The notes beneath the pieces were generated by a model that had not been told where the DNA came from, ran no database searches, and saw only the letters and a list, made by a program, of their open reading frames with translations. From NCBI RefSeq assembly GCF_019711515.1, contig NZ_JAIGNO010000001.1, positions 496,001 through 560,000 of the forward strand: a stretch of DNA of 64,000 bases, read 5' to 3'. The stretch comes from Qipengyuania qiaonensis (lineage in GTDB: Bacteria; Pseudomonadota; Alphaproteobacteria; Sphingomonadales; Sphingomonadaceae). Shown one piece after another: positions 20,921-30,396 of this stretch. Numbering within the stretch: the first letter of the stretch is position 1; each line of letters opens with the position of its first letter. A program made the position numbers and the translations under genes.

Positions 20921-20945
20921 CCGTGAAATTAGACGCATCTATCTG
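20917..20945 (+). promoter_or_regulatory. Candidate sigma-70 promoter of ilvB
   Basis: TTGACC (20917-20922) and TATCTG (20940-20945) have a 17-bp spacer. The -35 overlaps the miaA stop codon (TGA 20918-20920). Transcription would begin near 20952, immediately before the hairpin at 20954-20988. Confidence 0.5.
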
Positions 20946-20953
20946 GAGCGTAG

Positions 20954-20988
20954 TCGGCCCGGCGCTTCAGACCCCAGCGTCGGGCCGA
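20954..20988 (+). promoter_or_regulatory. Strong hairpin in the ilvB 5' leader
   Basis: Arms TCGGCCCGGCGCT (20954-20966) and AGCGTCGGGCCGA (20976-20988) pair at 12 of 13 positions around a 9-base loop. The bases after it are TTTGTGTC, not a clean U-run, so a simple terminator is doubtful. It may end miaA transcripts, protect the ilvB 5' end or act in attenuation. Confidence 0.55.
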
Positions 20989-21028
20989 TTTGTGTCTGTC
21001 GAACACCGGAAACGGGTCGGAGGATAAA

Positions 21029-22780
21029 GTGAGTACTGAGCGCAGCGGCGCCGCCATCCTGATCAAATGCCTCAAGCGCCAGGGCGTCGAGTTCGTCTTC
21101 GGCTACCCCGGTGGAGCGGTGCTCCCCATCTATGACGAGCTTTTTGCCGATCGGGAAATTCGCCACATTCTCGTGCGTCACGAGGCCGGTGCCGCGCATG
21201 CCGCGGAAGGCTATGCGCGCTCCACCGGCAAGCCCGGCGTGGTGCTCGTCACCAGCGGCCCTGGCGCGACCAATGCGGTCACAGGCATCGCCGATGCCTT
21301 TATGGATTCGATTCCGCTGGTCGTAATCACCGGACAGGTTCCCACCGCCCTGATCGGCACAGATGCCTTTCAGGAAGCCGATACGGTCGGCCTTACCCGC
21401 CATTGCACCAAGCACAATTACCTCGTCAAAGATCCCGAGAGGCTGGGTGCGACGATCCGGGAAGCCTTTCGCATCGCCACAACCGGCCGCCCCGGCCCGG
21501 TCGTCATCGACATTCCGAAGGATGTGCAAATAGCTCTGGCGAAGTGGGACGATCAGGACGACAGCCCCCTGCCCTCGCACCGCTACCAGCCCTGCGTGAT
21601 CGGCGCGGCGGACGAGATCGCCGAGGCTGTCGACATGCTCGCCAAGGCGGAAAGGCCGGTGTTCTACACTGGCGGCGGCGTCATCAATGCCGGGCCGCGC
21701 GCCGCGGAATTGTTGCGCAAGCTGCAGGATACGACCGGCGCGCCCGTCACCAGTACGCTCATGGGCTTAGGCGCGTTTCCTGCCGATCATCCCGACTGGC
21801 TGGGCATGCTCGGCATGCACGGCACCTATGAAGCCAATATGGCGATGAATCGGGCCGACCTCATCGTCGCCATCGGCGCGCGCTTCGACGACCGCGTGAC
21901 CGGCCGCCTCGACGCGTTCGCGCCCGAAGCAAAGAAGATCCACATCGACATCGACCGCGCAAGCATCAACAAGATCGTCCCGGTCGATCTCGGTATTGTC
22001 GGCGATTGCGCGCATGTACTAGATCAACTTGTCGAGGGCTGGGGCCAGCGGAAAGCGCAGGATCTTTCCGAATGGAAAGCCCGCATCCTCGGCTGGAAAG
22101 CGCGCGACTGCCTCTCCTATCCGGAACGTTCAGGCGGCTTGATCATGCCCCAGAAGAGCGTTGAGCGCCTTTTCGCCCTGACGAAAGACCGCGATCCGAT
22201 CATCACCACCGAAGTCGGCCAGCACCAGATGTGGGCGGCGCAGTATTTCGGCTTCATGGGGCCGAACAAGTGGCTGACCAGCGGCGGTCTCGGGACGATG
22301 GGTTACGGCCTGCCTGCCGCAATCGGCGCCCAGTTGGGCAATCCCGACAGCCTCGTCATAGATATCGCGGGCGAAGCGAGCATCCAGATGAATATTCAGG
22401 AACTTGGCACGGCAAGCCAGTATCGCCTGCCGGTCAAGGTCTTCATCCTCAATAATGAGTATATGGGCATGGTCCGGCAGTGGCAGCAACTGACCTATGA
22501 AAGCCGCTACTCGAACAGCTACTCGGACAGTCTGCCCGATTTCGTGAAGCTTGCCGAAGCCTATGGCTGGAAGGGCATCCGGATCGAGGATGAAAGCCAG
22601 CTGGATGTCGGCATCGATGACATGCTCGCCCATGACGGACCGGTGATGGTGGATTGCCGGGTCGCCAAGGAAGCCAACTGTTTTCCGATGATTCCCAGCG
22701 GCGCAGCGCACACCGAGATGCTGCTCTATGGTGATGAAGTGGGCGGCACGATGGACGACGAAGCCAAGGCTCTGGTCTGA
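21029..22780 (+). CDS. ilvB: Acetolactate synthase large (catalytic) subunit
   Basis: ThDP-dependent first common step of Val/Leu/Ile synthesis; the cytosolic holoenzyme forms with IlvN. 583 aa with the catalytic Glu in [15 protein letters not shown] near residue 50, GYPGGAVLP at the N-terminus, and the ThDP motif from IDIAGEAS to NNEYMGMV. The start is GTG 21029 with GGAGG at 21019-21023 five bases upstream, not an upstream ATG. The family-typical GDG motif reads AGE here ([11 protein letters not shown]), a common variant position. It is the first gene of an ilvB-orf-ilvN-orf-ilvC cluster. Confidence 0.97.
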   Translation: MSTERSGAAILIKCLKRQGVEFVFGYPGGAVLPIYDELFADREIRHILVRHEAGAAHAAEGYARSTGKPGVVLVTSGPGATNAVTGIADAFMDSIPLVVITGQVPTALIGTDAFQEADTVGLTRHCTKHNYLVKDPERLGATIREAFRIATTGRPGPVVIDIPKDVQIALAKWDDQDDSPLPSHRYQPCVIGAADEIAEAVDMLAKAERPVFYTGGGVINAGPRAAELLRKLQDTTGAPVTSTLMGLGAFPADHPDWLGMLGMHGTYEANMAMNRADLIVAIGARFDDRVTGRLDAFAPEAKKIHIDIDRASINKIVPVDLGIVGDCAHVLDQLVEGWGQRKAQDLSEWKARILGWKARDCLSYPERSGGLIMPQKSVERLFALTKDRDPIITTEVGQHQMWAAQYFGFMGPNKWLTSGGLGTMGYGLPAAIGAQLGNPDSLVIDIAGEASIQMNIQELGTASQYRLPVKVFILNNEYMGMVRQWQQLTYESRYSNSYSDSLPDFVKLAEAYGWKGIRIEDESQLDVGIDDMLAHDGPVMVDCRVAKEANCFPMIPSGAAHTEMLLYGDEVGGTMDDEAKALV

Positions 22781-23079
22781 TGGGTATGCAGCAGAAAATT
22801 CCATCGCACTTCGCGGATCGCGCGGAGCGTCGCGTGTGGTTCAACCGTCCCGATGCCGAGCGGGTGCTCGACTGGATCGAAGATAGCGGTCAGCGCTTTC
22901 TCGGTATGGAAGTGGCGCAGAAACAGGGCGACGACGCCTGGATCCTGTTGCCCGACACACTCGACCTCGGCCGCCAGACCGACAATTTCGAAGCCATCCG
23001 CCGCGGCCGTGATTTTTTGCGCGAGTACGACGGCAAAGGGCGTATGTTCGAGCCAGTATGGCAGGATCGCGAGCAGTGA
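22780..23079 (+). CDS. Small conserved-looking protein between ilvB and ilvN, 99 aa
   Basis: 99-aa soluble protein starting [24 protein letters not shown], beginning on the last base of the ilvB stop (TGATG) and ending at 23079 over the ilvN start. It is acidic/basic mixed with Trp residues (VWFNRP, DAWILLP, FEPVW) and no obvious catalytic motif or signal peptide. Its insertion inside the subunit pair with start/stop overlaps at both ends implies a shared mRNA and coupled translation. I do not recognise a family. ATG 22786 is a possible alternative start. Confidence 0.75.
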   Translation: MGMQQKIPSHFADRAERRVWFNRPDAERVLDWIEDSGQRFLGMEVAQKQGDDAWILLPDTLDLGRQTDNFEAIRRGRDFLREYDGKGRMFEPVWQDREQ

Positions 23080-23588
23080 AGATCGCCCAGCAGACCGCAG
23101 AGCGGCACGTCCTCAACGTCATCGTCGACAACGAACCGGGCATCCTCGCCAAGATCACCGGTATGTTCACGGCGCGCGGCTACAACATCGACAGTCTGAC
23201 CGTCGCCGATATTTCAGAAGATCACGCGATCAGCCGCATCACCATCGTGACCAACGGTCCCGAACCGGTGATCGATCAGATCCGTGCGCAGCTTGAACGG
23301 CTGGTTCCGGTGCACAAGGTGATCGACCTGACCGAAGAAGGAGCGCATGTCGAGCGTGAGCTGGCGCTGGTAAAGGTCGGCGGCAAGGGTGACAACCGGG
23401 TCGAGGCGTTGCGTATCGCGGAGCTTTTTCGCGCCAACGTGGTCGACACGACGACCAGTAGCTTCGTCTTCGAACTCACCGGCTCGCCGGACAAGATCAA
23501 CAGCTTCATTGCCCTTATGCGCGAACTTGGCCTTGTGGAGGTCGGACGCTCGGGGATCGTGGGAATGATGCGCGGTACTGGGGACTGA
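23076..23588 (+). CDS. ilvN: Acetolactate synthase small (regulatory) subunit
   Basis: Regulatory subunit of acetohydroxyacid synthase; the ACT domain binds valine and activates IlvB. 170 aa, with ACT core RHVLNVIVDNEPGILAKI (residues about 9-26), GYNIDSLTVA and a C-terminal domain through MRELGLVEVGRSG. The start GTG 23076 overlaps the upstream stop by 4 bp (GTGA). ATG 23058 would extend it by six residues and is the alternative. Confidence 0.96.
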   Translation: MKIAQQTAERHVLNVIVDNEPGILAKITGMFTARGYNIDSLTVADISEDHAISRITIVTNGPEPVIDQIRAQLERLVPVHKVIDLTEEGAHVERELALVKVGGKGDNRVEALRIAELFRANVVDTTTSSFVFELTGSPDKINSFIALMRELGLVEVGRSGIVGMMRGTGD

Positions 23589-23592
23589 GACC

Positions 23593-25079
<1,487 letters not shown>

Positions 25080-25109
25080 GCTAGGGTCGCGCTCATGGAG
25101 GGAAACACC

Positions 25110-25718
25110 ATGAGCGCCCCCGGAACCCTGCCTTTTGCCTGCCAATGTGGCACCGTGACCGGCGCAGTTCTCAAGGCAGGTCCGTCCGAAGGCGACAGGG
25201 TAGTTTGCCACTGCGCCGATTGCCGCGATCTTGTCCGTCACCTGCGTCAGGAAGAGCGCGTACTGGACGATCTTGGCGGCACCGACCTCTACCAGTCGCG
25301 CTGTGCCCGGGTGGAGCTGCATACGGGCCGGGACCAACTGGCGAGCCTGCACATGACTTCAGGCAAGACTTTGCGTTGGTACGCAAGCTGCTGCAATTCG
25401 CCACTGTTCAACACCTATGCCAATGGCAAAGTGCCCTACGTAACCACCATCCTCGCCAACACCGACGGAGCGCAGCGTGAGGCACTGCTGGGATCGCCCA
25501 TTGGCCATGTCTTTCCCGAGCAGGCGACCGGCGATGCCAGTGCGCTTACGCCCATGCCCTTCAACCGGTTGATGCGGCGTTTTTTCTGGCGAATGATCAA
25601 GGATTTGCTCGCGGGCGACCATCGCCGCAGTGCTCTGTTCGATCCGAAGACACTGGAACCCGTCGTTTCGCCCCGCCGCCTGACCGAGCTCGAGCAGAAG
25701 GCGCTTGGCCGCGCATGA
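25110..25718 (+). CDS. Cys-rich DUF6151/GFA-like putative zinc protein
   Basis: 202 aa. Cysteine pattern C-x-C (FACQCGTVTG), VVCHCADCRDLV and ASCCN in order resembles glutathione-dependent formaldehyde-activating (GFA/CENP-V-like) folds that bind zinc; DUF6151 proteins have this layout. A basic C-terminal half has no further motif. ATG 25110 is used because GGAGGG lies 7 bases upstream; ATG 25095 has no such site. It overlaps the following oxidase gene by 4 bp (ATGA). The function is not established. Confidence 0.7.
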   Translation: MSAPGTLPFACQCGTVTGAVLKAGPSEGDRVVCHCADCRDLVRHLRQEERVLDDLGGTDLYQSRCARVELHTGRDQLASLHMTSGKTLRWYASCCNSPLFNTYANGKVPYVTTILANTDGAQREALLGSPIGHVFPEQATGDASALTPMPFNRLMRRFFWRMIKDLLAGDHRRSALFDPKTLEPVVSPRRLTELEQKALGRA

Positions 25719-26863
25719 AGCTCGCCGACTGTCACAATATCGACGATTTCAGGACGCTGGCGAAACGGCGCCTGCCCTGGCCGGTGTTCGACTATATCGA
25801 CGGAGCGGCTGACGACGAGATCACCAAGGCGCGAAATACCAGTGCCTTCGACGAGGTCGACCTTGTGCCCGACGTGCTGGCGGGCGTTGGCAGCATCGAC
25901 ACCTCCTGCACGATTATGGGCCGCACGAGCGCCCTGCCCTTGATGCTCAGCCCTACGGCCCTCCAACGCGCCTTCCATCGCGATGGCGAGCGCGCAGTGG
26001 CACAGGCGGCGGAAAAGTTCGGCGTGTGGTTCGGCATCTCCAGCCTCGCAACGCATTCCATCGAGGAAATCGCCGCGTTGACTGGCGGACCGAAGCTGTT
26101 CCAGCTTTACGTCCACAAGGATGAGGGCCTCAACGCATCGTTGATCCAGCGCTGTCGGGAAGCGAAGTTCGATGCGCTCGCGCTGACAGTCGACACTATC
26201 GTATCGGGCAAACGCGAGCGCTGTCTGCGCTCGGGCTTCACTACTCCACCGCGCTTTACCGCCAGGGCCTTGTGGAGCTACGCGACGCGTCCGCGGTGGA
26301 CGCTGGACTACGTCTTCGGGCCGAAGTTCCGTCTCCCCAATCTCGACAGGCATGTGCAGGAAGGCACCGGTAAAGCTGTAAGCATCCAGGACTATTTCAA
26401 CACCATGCTCGATACGAAAATGGACTGGGGCACGGCCGAACGCATCCGTCAGGATTGGGGAGGCACTTTCGCCCTGAAGGGCGTGATGAGCGCTGCCGAC
26501 GCTCGCCGCGCTGTCGAGATCGGGGCCGATGCCATCTGGATTTCGAACCACGGCGGCAGGCAGCTCGATGGCAGTCGTGCTCCGTTCGATCAATTGCGCG
26601 AGATCTTCGATGCGGTTGGTGGCGAGATCGAAATCATCCTCGACGGTGGCGTTCGGCGCGGCACGCATGCCCTCAAGAGCCTGGCAGGCGGAGCAACCGC
26701 CGCTTCGGGCGGAAGGCTCTATCTCTATGCGCTTGCTGCGGCAGGTCAGGCCGGTGTCGAAAGGGCGATCGGCATTCTCAAGGAAGAGATCGAGCGCGGG
26801 ATGCGCCTCATGGGCGTAACCTCGGTCGCCCAACTCACACCCGAGCGCCTGCGCTGGCGCTGA
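25715..26863 (+). CDS. FMN-dependent alpha-hydroxy-acid oxidase/dehydrogenase
   Basis: TIM-barrel flavoenzyme of 382 aa in the L-lactate dehydrogenase/glycolate oxidase family. Visible landmarks are RLPWPVFDYIDGAADDE near residue 17, ALPLMLSPTALQRAFH, the FQLYVHKD strand, LTVDT, and the catalytic-His motif SNHGGRQLD near 284, followed by ILDGGVRRGTHALK. It could act on lactate, glycolate or mandelate-type acids, and the sequence does not decide which. It starts on the stop of the Cys-rich protein gene and may share its transcript. Confidence 0.93.
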   Translation: MKLADCHNIDDFRTLAKRRLPWPVFDYIDGAADDEITKARNTSAFDEVDLVPDVLAGVGSIDTSCTIMGRTSALPLMLSPTALQRAFHRDGERAVAQAAEKFGVWFGISSLATHSIEEIAALTGGPKLFQLYVHKDEGLNASLIQRCREAKFDALALTVDTIVSGKRERCLRSGFTTPPRFTARALWSYATRPRWTLDYVFGPKFRLPNLDRHVQEGTGKAVSIQDYFNTMLDTKMDWGTAERIRQDWGGTFALKGVMSAADARRAVEIGADAIWISNHGGRQLDGSRAPFDQLREIFDAVGGEIEIILDGGVRRGTHALKSLAGGATAASGGRLYLYALAAAGQAGVERAIGILKEEIERGMRLMGVTSVAQLTPERLRWR

Positions 26864-26934
26864 GCTTGTTCGAAGTTACTGCGAGGAGCGGCAGGCGATG
26901 CGGCAACGGCACTCGTAACGACAGGTGGGAGAGA

Positions 26935-28062
26935 TCAAACCACTTTAGCAAAACAAGCACGCAACTCTCTCACGAACAGATCCGGTTGCTCCCACGCTGC
27001 AAAGTGGCCGCCCTTCTCCAGCTCGTTCCAGTAGACAAGATTGGTCAGAGTCCGTTCGACCCAAGCGCGCGGCGCTGGTAGTATTTCTTTAGGAAATGCG
27101 CTGGCACCCGACGGAATATCCACCGTTCCAGCGCCGAACTTGGCGAAGCTCTCCCAGTAAAGCCGCGCCGCTGACGCACCCGTTGCCGGTAGCCAATAAA
27201 GCATGATGTCGTCGAGCACTTGATCCATCGACAAAGCATCCCAGGGCGATCCGTCATTGTCGGTCCAGTAATAGATCTTCTCGAGGATCCACGCTGCCAG
27301 CGCGACCGGAGAATCGACCAGCGCATAGCCGATTGTCTGCGGCCGTGTGCTCTGCTCCTTCGAATAGCCCGAGTCCCATTCCCTATAAAAGCCCAGTGCC
27401 TGCATCGCCTTCAGCACTTTGGGATCCTTGCTCGCCATGTCTTGCGGCCCCGGCTGTCCGATGGGCATATTGAGGTGGATGGCTTTACACCCTTTCGGCG
27501 CAAGCTGGCCGATGGCGGTGGTCACTGCTGCGCCCCAATCGCCACCCTGAGCGACCCAGTGATCATAGCCAAGCCGCTGCATTAATTCGACCCATGCACG
27601 CGCAATGCGCTCAATCCCCCAGCCCGTCGAGGATGGCTTTTGTGAAAAGCCGTAGCCGGGCAGCGACGGCGCGACCACGTGGAACGCCATGGCGTCAGGA
27701 TCGGATGGCTCGACCAATTCGTCGATGACGCCAAGGAATTCGATCACCGAGCCCGGCCAACCGTGGGTTATAACCAGCGGCATCGCATCCTCTCGCGAGG
27801 ATCGCTTGTGGAGGAAGTGGATCGAAAGACCATCGATATCCGTGGTGAACTGGCCGATATCATTGAGCCGCGCCTCACAGCGCCGCCAGTCGTATTCGAT
27901 ACGCCAGTAGGCGACGAGTTCCTTGAGTGCAGCGAGCTTGGTGCCCTGCGACCAGTCCGCGACCGGTTCCTCCTCCGGCCAGCGAATCCGGTCGAGTCGA
28001 TCGGCCAATGCCACCAGTGCGTCCTCCGGAATATTGAGCGTGAAAGACCTGATCGGGTTCAT
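26935..28062 (-). CDS. Epoxide hydrolase family protein (EHN alpha/beta hydrolase)
   Basis: Microsomal-type epoxide hydrolase of 375 aa. An N-terminal EHN domain covers about residues 1-90 and is followed by the alpha/beta-hydrolase fold with HGWPGS at 100-105 (oxyanion region), nucleophile Asp175 in QGGDWGA and a late His in GGHFAAWE. Tyr residues in RIEYDWR and a lid sequence fit the family. Substrate is unknown; the close paralogues act on bulky or xenobiotic epoxides. It overlaps the thioesterase gene by 4 bp, so they probably share a transcript. Confidence 0.92.
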   Translation of the reverse strand: MNPIRSFTLNIPEDALVALADRLDRIRWPEEEPVADWSQGTKLAALKELVAYWRIEYDWRRCEARLNDIGQFTTDIDGLSIHFLHKRSSREDAMPLVITHGWPGSVIEFLGVIDELVEPSDPDAMAFHVVAPSLPGYGFSQKPSSTGWGIERIARAWVELMQRLGYDHWVAQGGDWGAAVTTAIGQLAPKGCKAIHLNMPIGQPGPQDMASKDPKVLKAMQALGFYREWDSGYSKEQSTRPQTIGYALVDSPVALAAWILEKIYYWTDNDGSPWDALSMDQVLDDIMLYWLPATGASAARLYWESFAKFGAGTVDIPSGASAFPKEILPAPRAWVERTLTNLVYWNELEKGGHFAAWEQPDLFVRELRACFAKVV

Positions 28063-28529
28063 GCCGTCTTACTTCCGGTCGCCTGCTTCGACGCCTCGAT
28101 TGCGCGTACCATATCGGCCAGCCGGATCGTGCTGGTAGCCTTGGCCAGCACCGTACCGTTTGCGTCCTTGAGGTGGCCTTCATAAAACCTCGTCCGCTTG
28201 CCGTGCCGTTCGAGCCAGGCTTCTGCAATCTCCAGGCCGGGTCGCGTCGGGGCGAAAAAGCTGACCTTCAGTTCCAAGGTCATGGGCACAATGCCGGGTC
28301 CGTTTTTGGCCATGGCTGCGTGCGTCATGGCAGCATCGATCCATCCGCTGATGAAGCCGCCCTGCACCACGCCACGCGAGTGGCATTGTTCGCGCTTGGC
28401 CTCATAATCGAGGCGGGCGCCACCTTCGGCATCGGTCGAAACGATCCGCACCAGCCCATCGTCTCGTACAACGAATGTCCGTCTGTCATACCATCTCCCA
28501 AACGTAAGATTATGTCTTGCGATGCCCAA
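28059..28529 (-). CDS. PaaI-type hotdog thioesterase
   Basis: 156-aa hotdog-fold acyl-CoA thioesterase-like protein. The catalytic region is VVQGGFISGWIDAAMTHAA (Gly-rich helix with Asp), then MTLELKVSFFAPTRPG, typical of PaaI/YbgC relatives. The start is TTG 28529 (no ATG available in the N-terminal region, and alternative starts shorten the fold). It precedes the epoxide hydrolase in the same transcript. Exact acyl-CoA substrate is unknown. Confidence 0.85.
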   Translation of the reverse strand: MGIARHNLTFGRWYDRRTFVVRDDGLVRIVSTDAEGGARLDYEAKREQCHSRGVVQGGFISGWIDAAMTHAAMAKNGPGIVPMTLELKVSFFAPTRPGLEIAEAWLERHGKRTRFYEGHLKDANGTVLAKATSTIRLADMVRAIEASKQATGSKTA

Positions 28530-28570
28530 GCTTCTTTTGCTTTACAACCTCGCCAAGGCGCAGCATAGGA

Positions 28571-28630
28571 ATGACTATGCGTACCGCATTCGGTCTGATT
28601 ATCCTTCGACTTACACGCCCTTGGGCGTGA
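28571..28630 (+). CDS. Candidate leuA leader peptide, 19 codons
   Basis: Short ORF starting at ATG 28571, or 28577 with AGGA six bases upstream; it stops at TGA 28628. The product MTMRTAFGLIILRLTRPWA has the Leu-Ile-Ile-Leu-Arg-Leu run expected of a branched-chain amino-acid attenuation leader. Leu codons are at 28595, 28604 and 28610. It lies 84 bp before leuA, overlapping competing RNA hairpins. The role is inferred from position and composition. Confidence 0.55.
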   Translation: MTMRTAFGLIILRLTRPWA

Positions 28631-28670
28631 TAGCTGGCGTGCTTGCCCGGGCGCGCTGAGCGCCCAAGGG
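28614..28670 (+). promoter_or_regulatory. Competing hairpins after the leuA leader ORF
   Basis: CACGCCC (28614-28620) and GGGCGTG (28623-28629) form a local stem. CCCTTGGGCG (28618-28627) can instead pair with CGCCCAAGGG (28661-28670) for ten base pairs. GGGCGC (28649-28654) and GCGCCC (28660-28665) form a third stem. These helices are mutually exclusive in part. There is no U-tract after the last stem, so this is not a standard terminator; Rho-dependent or other attenuation is possible. Confidence 0.5.
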
Positions 28671-28713
28671 ACCGATCACCGCTCCAGACCTTCGCAGCCC
28701 CCGAGTTACGCCG

Positions 28714-30396
28714 ATGTCCATGCTCCGCAACCCGAGCACGAAATATTCGCCCTTTCCGCAAGTGCCTCTTGTCGACCGGCAGTGGCCGAGCCGCACGATC
28801 ACGGCGCCACCCCGTTGGTTGTCGACCGATTTGCGCGATGGCAACCAGGCCATTGTAGACCCGATGGACGCGCACAAGAAGCGGCGCTTTTTCGACCTGC
28901 TCATCGAAGTCGGCGTGAAGGAGATCGAAGTCGGCTTTCCCAGCGCCGCCGCGACGGAGTTCGATTTCATCTCGGATCTCGTCCAGTCGGGCCGAGTACC
29001 CGAAGACGTGCTCGTACAGGTGCTTACCCAGAGCCGCGAAGACCTGATCCGGACCAGCTTCGCTAGCCTGGCGGGCGCGCGGGCGGCCATCGTACACCTG
29101 TACAATGCCGTAAGTCCCGCTTGGCGAGAGGTCGTATTCGGCATGACCAAGGACCAGGTCCGCGAAATCGCAGTAAACGGCGCCAAAATTATGCGCGACG
29201 AGGCCGGAAAGCAGCCGGATACCGACTGGCACTTCCAATATAGCCCGGAAACCTTCTCGACCGCCGAACTCGATTACAGCCTCGAGGTCTGCGAGGCGGT
29301 GATGAATGTCCTCGCCCCCACCCCAGATCACCCCATCATTCTCAACCTGCCCGCGACGGTCGAGGCGGCGACACCCAATATCTACGCCGATCAGGTCGAA
29401 TACTTCATCCGCAACCTGCACAATCGCGATAGCGCGGTGATCAGCCTGCACACGCATAACGATCGCGGTACCGGCGTCGCCGCGGCTGAACTGGCGCTGA
29501 TGGCAGGCGCCGACCGTGTCGAGGGCTGCCTGTTTGGAAATGGAGAACGCACCGGCAATTGCTGTCTCGTTACAATAGCGCTTAATATGTACACTCAAGG
29601 CATTGATCCAGCTCTTGATTTTTCCGATATCGACCGAGTTATCGAAACCGTCGAGTACTGCAACGCGCTACCGGTGCATCAGCGTCATCCCTATGGGGGC
29701 GAACTGGTCTACACGGCATTTTCCGGCAGCCATCAGGATGCGATCAAGAAAGGGTTCGCTGCGCTGGAAACGCAAAACGATCCGCATTGGCGCGTGCCCT
29801 ATCTGCCGATCGATCCGGCGGATCTGGGTCGCAGTTACGAAGCGGTCATCCGCGTCAATTCGCAATCCGGCAAGGGCGGTTTTGCCTGGGTGCTCGAACA
29901 GGACAGGGGTCTCAAACTGCCCAAAAGGATGCAGGCCGACTTCAGCCCGCATGTCCAGCGGATGGCCGACAAGCTAGGCCGCGAACTGAACGCTGCGGAT
30001 ATCTGGGATGCATTCAAAACCGCCTATCACGTTCACACGGAGGACAAGCACTTCCAGCTCGTGGATTACGAGGAACGACGCGCCAGCGATGGAACGCGCC
30101 TTTTTACCGGCACGATCGCGGTTGAAGGCCAGGAGCAGACCGTATCTGGGCGGGGCAACGGCCTTATCTCATCCGTGTTGACGACGGTGGAAGATGCGTT
30201 CGGCCTAAGTCTGGAAGTGGTCGATTACACCGAGCACGCACTTACTTCCGGACGTGACAGTCGAGCCGCCGCCTATCTGGAATGCCGCACGGCGGACGGA
30301 AAAGTAATCTGGGGTTGCGGCATAGACGAGGACGTTGCGACGGCAAGCGTAAGGGCGGTGTTGAGCGCCGCAAATTCGGGCATCGGCCCTGCCTAG
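28714..30396 (+). CDS. leuA: 2-isopropylmalate synthase (long form)
   Basis: First committed step of leucine synthesis: acetyl-CoA plus 2-ketoisovalerate. 560 aa, the LeuA2-type found in alphaproteobacteria and actinobacteria, starting MSMLRNPSTKYSPFPQV. Catalytic region: RDGNQAIVDPMDAHKKRRFF (RDGNQ motif near residue 48), HNDRGTGVAAAELALM and GCLFGNGERTGN. The C-terminal LeuA dimer/allosteric domain spans about 430-560. ATG 28720 is an alternative start. Preceded by the leader ORF and hairpins; ends overlapping the convergent GGDEF gene by 4 bp. Confidence 0.97.
   Translation: MSMLRNPSTKYSPFPQVPLVDRQWPSRTITAPPRWLSTDLRDGNQAIVDPMDAHKKRRFFDLLIEVGVKEIEVGFPSAAATEFDFISDLVQSGRVPEDVLVQVLTQSREDLIRTSFASLAGARAAIVHLYNAVSPAWREVVFGMTKDQVREIAVNGAKIMRDEAGKQPDTDWHFQYSPETFSTAELDYSLEVCEAVMNVLAPTPDHPIILNLPATVEAATPNIYADQVEYFIRNLHNRDSAVISLHTHNDRGTGVAAAELALMAGADRVEGCLFGNGERTGNCCLVTIALNMYTQGIDPALDFSDIDRVIETVEYCNALPVHQRHPYGGELVYTAFSGSHQDAIKKGFAALETQNDPHWRVPYLPIDPADLGRSYEAVIRVNSQSGKGGFAWVLEQDRGLKLPKRMQADFSPHVQRMADKLGRELNAADIWDAFKTAYHVHTEDKHFQLVDYEERRASDGTRLFTGTIAVEGQEQTVSGRGNGLISSVLTTVEDAFGLSLEVVDYTEHALTSGRDSRAAAYLECRTADGKVIWGCGIDEDVATASVRAVLSAANSGIGPA

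Noticed and set aside
20883-21033. Possible ilvB leader peptide (MIILFLCF start) overlapping the end of miaA
   Set aside because: The hydrophobic start is just the miaA tail read in another frame. The best ilvB promoter starts transcription downstream of this ATG, and there is no ribosome site for it.
25436-26833. 465-codon open frame antisense to the hydroxy-acid oxidase gene
   Set aside because: The sense-strand gene has all family motifs and good codon use. The antisense product is Arg/His/Ala-rich with no motif.
26864-26934. Hairpin GTTAC...GTAAC in the gap after the oxidase gene as a terminator
   Set aside because: Only a few pairs match, the stem has bulges and there is no U-tract.
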